This document shows positions 60,836-64,000 of a stretch of DNA of 64,000 bases, piece by piece; the first letter of the stretch is position 1; each line of letters opens with the position of its first letter. The translations under genes and the position numbers were made by a program. The DNA lies in the NCBI RefSeq assembly GCF_019733395.1, contig NZ_JAIHOO010000001.1:248001-312000 (forward strand), in the 5' to 3' direction. The notes beneath the pieces were generated by a model. That model was not told the origin of the DNA, made no database searches, and worked only from the letters and a program-made list of their open reading frames with translations. The stretch comes from Lysobacter sp. BMK333-48F3 (lineage in GTDB: Bacteria; Pseudomonadota; Gammaproteobacteria; Xanthomonadales; Xanthomonadaceae).

Positions 60836-62956
60836 ATGCCCCGCCTTCCGCTTCTCGCCAGCGCCGTGCTGGCCGCCCTCGCCGCGCCCCTCGCCCACGC
60901 CGACGAGGCCAAAGACCTCGACCGGGTCACCGTCTCGGCCAGCACCAGCCGGATGCCGAACTCGGAGGCCGCGCTGGCCAACACCATCACCGTGATCGAC
61001 CAGGAACAGCTGCAGCAGCAGTTGGCGGTGACCCAGGACGTGTCGCAGGTGCTGGCCAACCTGATCCCCTCGTTCGCGCCCTCGCGGCAGAAGCTGACCA
61101 ACGGCGGCGAGACCCTGCGCGGACGCAAGCCGCTGTACCTGGTCGACGGCGTGCCGCAGTCGACCCCGCTGCGCGAAGGCGGCCGCGACGGCCACACCAT
61201 CGACCCGGCGATGATCGAGCGCATCGAGGTCATCCACGGCGCCAACGCGCTGCAGGGCCTGGGCGCTTCCGGCGGCATCATCAACATCATCACCAAGCGC
61301 GCGCCGCGTCAGGACGGCGAGCGCTTCCAGGAGCTCAGCCTCGGCGCCAGCACCGCGCTGCCGAACCGCAGCGACAGCGTCGGCTACCGCGGTTCCTACC
61401 TGTTCGGCGTCCGCAGCGGCGCGGTCGACTTCGTCGGCGGCCTCAGCTACGCCAGCGAAGGCCTGTACTACGACGGCAACGGCGAGGCGATCGCGGTCAA
61501 CGACATCCAGGGCGACCTGATGGACGCGCGCAGCTACAACCTGTTCGCCAAGACCGGCTGGGACATCGACGACGACAAACGCCTGCAGCTGACCGCCAAC
61601 CGCTACCAGCTGCGCGGCAACAACGACTACATCACCGTCAACGGCGACATCCGCACCGGCAAGCTGGCGACCTCGGCGCCGGGCAGCCGCGAGGGCCGCG
61701 GCGCGCAGAACCGCTCGACCTCGCTGACCCTGGATTACAGCGACAAGTCGCTGGCCGGCGGCTACTTCAACGCCCAGTTGTTCTGGGTCGACTTCAAGGG
61801 CCTGTACGGCGCCACCGACTGGGAAGACTTCTGGCGCGACGGCCGCGACCGGCACTGGTGGGACCAGTCGCAGAACGTGTCGGAAAAGCTCGGCGCCAAG
61901 TTCGGCTGGTCGCGCGACAACCTGTTCGGCCTGCGCCTGCGCACCACCTTGGGCCTGGACTGGAACCGCGACAAGACCTATCAGGAGCTGGTCGTGGCCA
62001 AGCTCAAGTGGGTGCCGGAAACGCAATACGAATCCTGGTCGCCGTTCGTCCAGGCCGAATGGTGGGTGGCCGACAAGCTGATGCTGACCGCCGGCGTGCG
62101 CCACGAGCGCGGCAAGCTGCAGGTCGACGACTTCACCACCATCCCGGCCAACGCCGGCGGCAGCCGCTTCGTCCGCGGCGGCTCGCCCAAGACCCGCGAG
62201 ACCCTGCCCAACTTCGGCGCGGTGTTCGAAGCCAGCGACGCGCTGAAGTTCTACGCCTCCTACTCCGAAGGCTACACGGTGGCCGACATCGGTCGGGTGC
62301 TGCGCGGCATCACCGCGCCGAACCAGCGCGTCGACAACCTGGTCGACCTGTCGCCGGTGGTCTCGGACAACCGCGAAGTCGGCGTCGACTTCGACAACGG
62401 GCGTTGGCTGGCGCACCTGGCCGCGTACTGGTCCGATTCCGACCTCGGTTCGCGCCTGGCCTTCGACCGCAACACCCAGAGCTACAACGTGGTGCGCGAG
62501 CGCACCGAGATCCGCGGCATCGAAGGCAACGTCGCGTTCCAGTTCTCCGAGGCCGGCCGGGTCGGCCTGGGCTACGCGCGCGCCAAGGGCCGCTACGACA
62601 GCGACGGCGACGACCGGGTCGACAGCGACCTGCCGGGCATCAACATCAGCCCCGACCGGCTGACCGCGTTCTGGGACCACACCTGGAACGACCGTCTCTC
62701 GACCCGGGTGCAGGGCAGCCGCGCCTTCGACCGCGATTTCGACGCCAAGGGCGTGCGCGTGGCCAGTACCGACGGCGTCACCACCGTCGACCTGCAGGCG
62801 CGGGTCAGGTTGCCGGTCGGCCAGCTCAACCTGGGCGTGGAAAACCTGTTCGACGAACAGTACGTGACCTACTACTCGCAGAGCACGCCGCGCAACGACA
62901 CCTACGTCGCCGGCCGCGGACGGGTGTTCAACCTCAACTGGTCGTATCGTTTCTAA
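60836..62956 (+). CDS. TonB-dependent siderophore-type receptor
   Basis: 706 residues. Signal peptide (1-22, AHADE), plug (VTVSASTSRMPNSEAALANT, LYLVDGVPQSTPL, IERIEVIHGANALQGLGASG), then barrel with FYASYSEGYTVADIG and terminal WSYRF. The Fur box and downstream PepSY protein point to iron-siderophore uptake; the ligand is not known. Confidence 0.93.
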   Translation: MPRLPLLASAVLAALAAPLAHADEAKDLDRVTVSASTSRMPNSEAALANTITVIDQEQLQQQLAVTQDVSQVLANLIPSFAPSRQKLTNGGETLRGRKPLYLVDGVPQSTPLREGGRDGHTIDPAMIERIEVIHGANALQGLGASGGIINIITKRAPRQDGERFQELSLGASTALPNRSDSVGYRGSYLFGVRSGAVDFVGGLSYASEGLYYDGNGEAIAVNDIQGDLMDARSYNLFAKTGWDIDDDKRLQLTANRYQLRGNNDYITVNGDIRTGKLATSAPGSREGRGAQNRSTSLTLDYSDKSLAGGYFNAQLFWVDFKGLYGATDWEDFWRDGRDRHWWDQSQNVSEKLGAKFGWSRDNLFGLRLRTTLGLDWNRDKTYQELVVAKLKWVPETQYESWSPFVQAEWWVADKLMLTAGVRHERGKLQVDDFTTIPANAGGSRFVRGGSPKTRETLPNFGAVFEASDALKFYASYSEGYTVADIGRVLRGITAPNQRVDNLVDLSPVVSDNREVGVDFDNGRWLAHLAAYWSDSDLGSRLAFDRNTQSYNVVRERTEIRGIEGNVAFQFSEAGRVGLGYARAKGRYDSDGDDRVDSDLPGINISPDRLTAFWDHTWNDRLSTRVQGSRAFDRDFDAKGVRVASTDGVTTVDLQARVRLPVGQLNLGVENLFDEQYVTYYSQSTPRNDTYVAGRGRVFNLNWSYRF

Positions 62957-62980
62957 GCCGCCCCCGCCGTCGCGCCCAGC

Positions 62981-64000
62981 ATGAGCCCACGCCAGGCCCC
63001 CATCCCCTTCCGCCAGCGCCTGCGCGGTGCGCTGAAGTGGCTGCACCTGTGGCTGGGCCTCGGTGCGGGCGCGGTGTTCGCGGTGGTCGCGCTGTCCGGC
63101 ACCGTGCTCGCGTTCCAGCGCGAGCTGATGCTGTGGGCCTATCCGCAACTGGGCGAGCACGCCTTGCCGTCGCCGGCGCAACGCGCGCAGGCGCTGGAGC
63201 GCATCGTCGGCCATTGGCAGGCGCAGGGCATGAGTTCGCTGGACCTGCCCAGCACGCAGTTGCCGGTGTGGCAGGGGTATTTCCCCGACAACGAACGCCG
63301 CTACTTCGACCCGGCCAGCGGCGAACTGCTGCTGACCCGCAACACCAGCAACGACCTGCTGCTGTGGCTGCGCGACCTGCACATCCATCTGCTGGCCGGC
63401 AAGACCGGCGAGCAGGTGCTGGGCGTCGCCGGCGTGATCGCGCTGTTCCTGCTGCTCAGCGGCCTGTACCTGTGGTGGCCGCGCTGGTCGGCCTGGCGCG
63501 CCAGCCTGCGCTGGTACGCCGGGCCGCCGACCCGGCGCTGGTTCAGCTGGCACCGCGGCCTGGGCCTGTGGCTGTTGCCGCTGACCCTGCTCGCCGCGCT
63601 GACCGGCACCGCCATGGTCTACGACGAGATCGCCCGCAACGCGCTGCGCGCCGCCTTCGCCGAGGCCAAGCCGGCCAAGCCGCCGAAGCTGGCGGCCGGC
63701 GAAGGCCCGGTCGACTGGGCCGCGGTGTTGCGCGCCGCCGACGCCGCGGCGGCGCCGGGCGGAGCGATGGCCGGCGCGCAGTTGCGCCGCATCGGTTTGC
63801 CGAAAGCCGGCAGCGGCCTGGTCTCGATCCGCGCCCGGATGCCGGGCGAATGGCATCCGGTCGGACGCTCGCAGGTGTGGATCGACCCGTATCGCGGCGC
63901 GCTGCTCGGCACCCTCGATGCGACCCGCCAGGGGCGCGGCTCGCGCATCTACGAATCGATCTATCCGTTGCACGGCGGCTTCGTCGGCGGCCTGGCCTGG
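62981..64000 (+). CDS. PepSY-associated transmembrane protein (cut by window edge)
   Basis: 340 codons are open from the ATG at 62981 with no stop. Starts MSPRQAPIPFRQRLRGALKW, then membrane helix LGAGAVFAVVALSGTVLAF; later LGVAGVIALFLLLSGLYLWW and LLPLTLLAALTGTAMVY, with conserved WLHLWLGL and HGGF-type residues of the PepSY_TM family. Such proteins accompany siderophore receptors and are thought to reduce iron at the inner membrane. 25 nt from the receptor stop; same operon. Confidence 0.9.
   Translation, partial: MSPRQAPIPFRQRLRGALKWLHLWLGLGAGAVFAVVALSGTVLAFQRELMLWAYPQLGEHALPSPAQRAQALERIVGHWQAQGMSSLDLPSTQLPVWQGYFPDNERRYFDPASGELLLTRNTSNDLLLWLRDLHIHLLAGKTGEQVLGVAGVIALFLLLSGLYLWWPRWSAWRASLRWYAGPPTRRWFSWHRGLGLWLLPLTLLAALTGTAMVYDEIARNALRAAFAEAKPAKPPKLAAGEGPVDWAAVLRAADAAAAPGGAMAGAQLRRIGLPKAGSGLVSIRARMPGEWHPVGRSQVWIDPYRGALLGTLDATRQGRGSRIYESIYPLHGGFVGGLAW

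Noticed and set aside
60764-63973. 1069-codon open frame on the minus strand
   Set aside because: Antisense to the TonB receptor and PepSY genes; a product of GC-rich codon use in the real genes.

Overview
The window is strongly GC-rich DNA with the gene content and repeat families of a gammaproteobacterium in the Xanthomonadaceae/Lysobacteraceae, most likely Lysobacter or a close relative. Pointers are the large TonB-dependent receptors, a FadE-type acyl-CoA dehydrogenase, REP-like GTAGGAGCGGCG...CCGCGACC palindromes, heptad GGGAATT arrays, GCGGGGATCCA hairpins and a lysine/alanine-repeat histone-H1-like protein. The taxonomic call is inference from these features, not from a database match.

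Layout. 1-4.4 kb: two TonB-dependent receptors (the first cut by the window edge), each with a terminator. 4.9-8.5 kb: an aspartyl/asparaginyl beta-hydroxylase with TPR repeats, then a sigma factor / membrane anti-sigma / DUF4097 module. 8.9-15.5 kb: pckG, a TetR regulator and divergent fadE with an operator-like palindrome between them, a DUF4442 protein and a small membrane protein.

15.5-25.8 kb is a visibly AT-richer mosaic island read almost wholly on the minus strand. It has about ten small putative immunity or hypothetical genes, three fragments of the end of an Rhs/YD-repeat core, two decayed REP-associated tyrosine transposase fragments, dispersed GGGGTCAGAG-type palindromes, and three copies of the 3' end of the membrane gene that borders it. 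It looks like a degraded reservoir of orphan Rhs toxin/immunity modules, and is the most unusual part of the window.

25.9-37.5 kb is ordinary chromosome: an MFS exporter, DUF1304, a Tat-exported epimerase-like protein, two paralogous MFS/TLC-like carriers with a metallophosphoesterase, a GMC oxidoreductase, a beta-lactamase-fold serine hydrolase and an SRPBCC protein. 37.6-40.6 kb has the H1-like gene, a roughly 1.8 kb gene-poor stretch and an IS1595-family element inserted in the loop of a repeat hairpin. 40.8-48.3 kb holds gcvH, a 2-hydroxychromene-2-carboxylate isomerase-like gene, gcvT, an NfeD/SPFH operon and a second sigma/anti-sigma module next to a PDZ protein. 48.3-52.9 kb is a heme-uptake operon (hemP, heme TonB receptor, a Cys-rich protein, a DUF6607-type protein) under a Fur box. 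53-60.5 kb has an aldo/keto reductase, a tandem REP array, a yybP-ykoY-type (manganese) riboswitch ahead of a GDT1-family manganese exporter, a diguanylate-cyclase-like protein with a degenerate SGGEF motif, NupC and a PfkB sugar kinase. The window ends with a Fur-box-controlled TonB receptor and a PepSY-TM protein cut by the edge.
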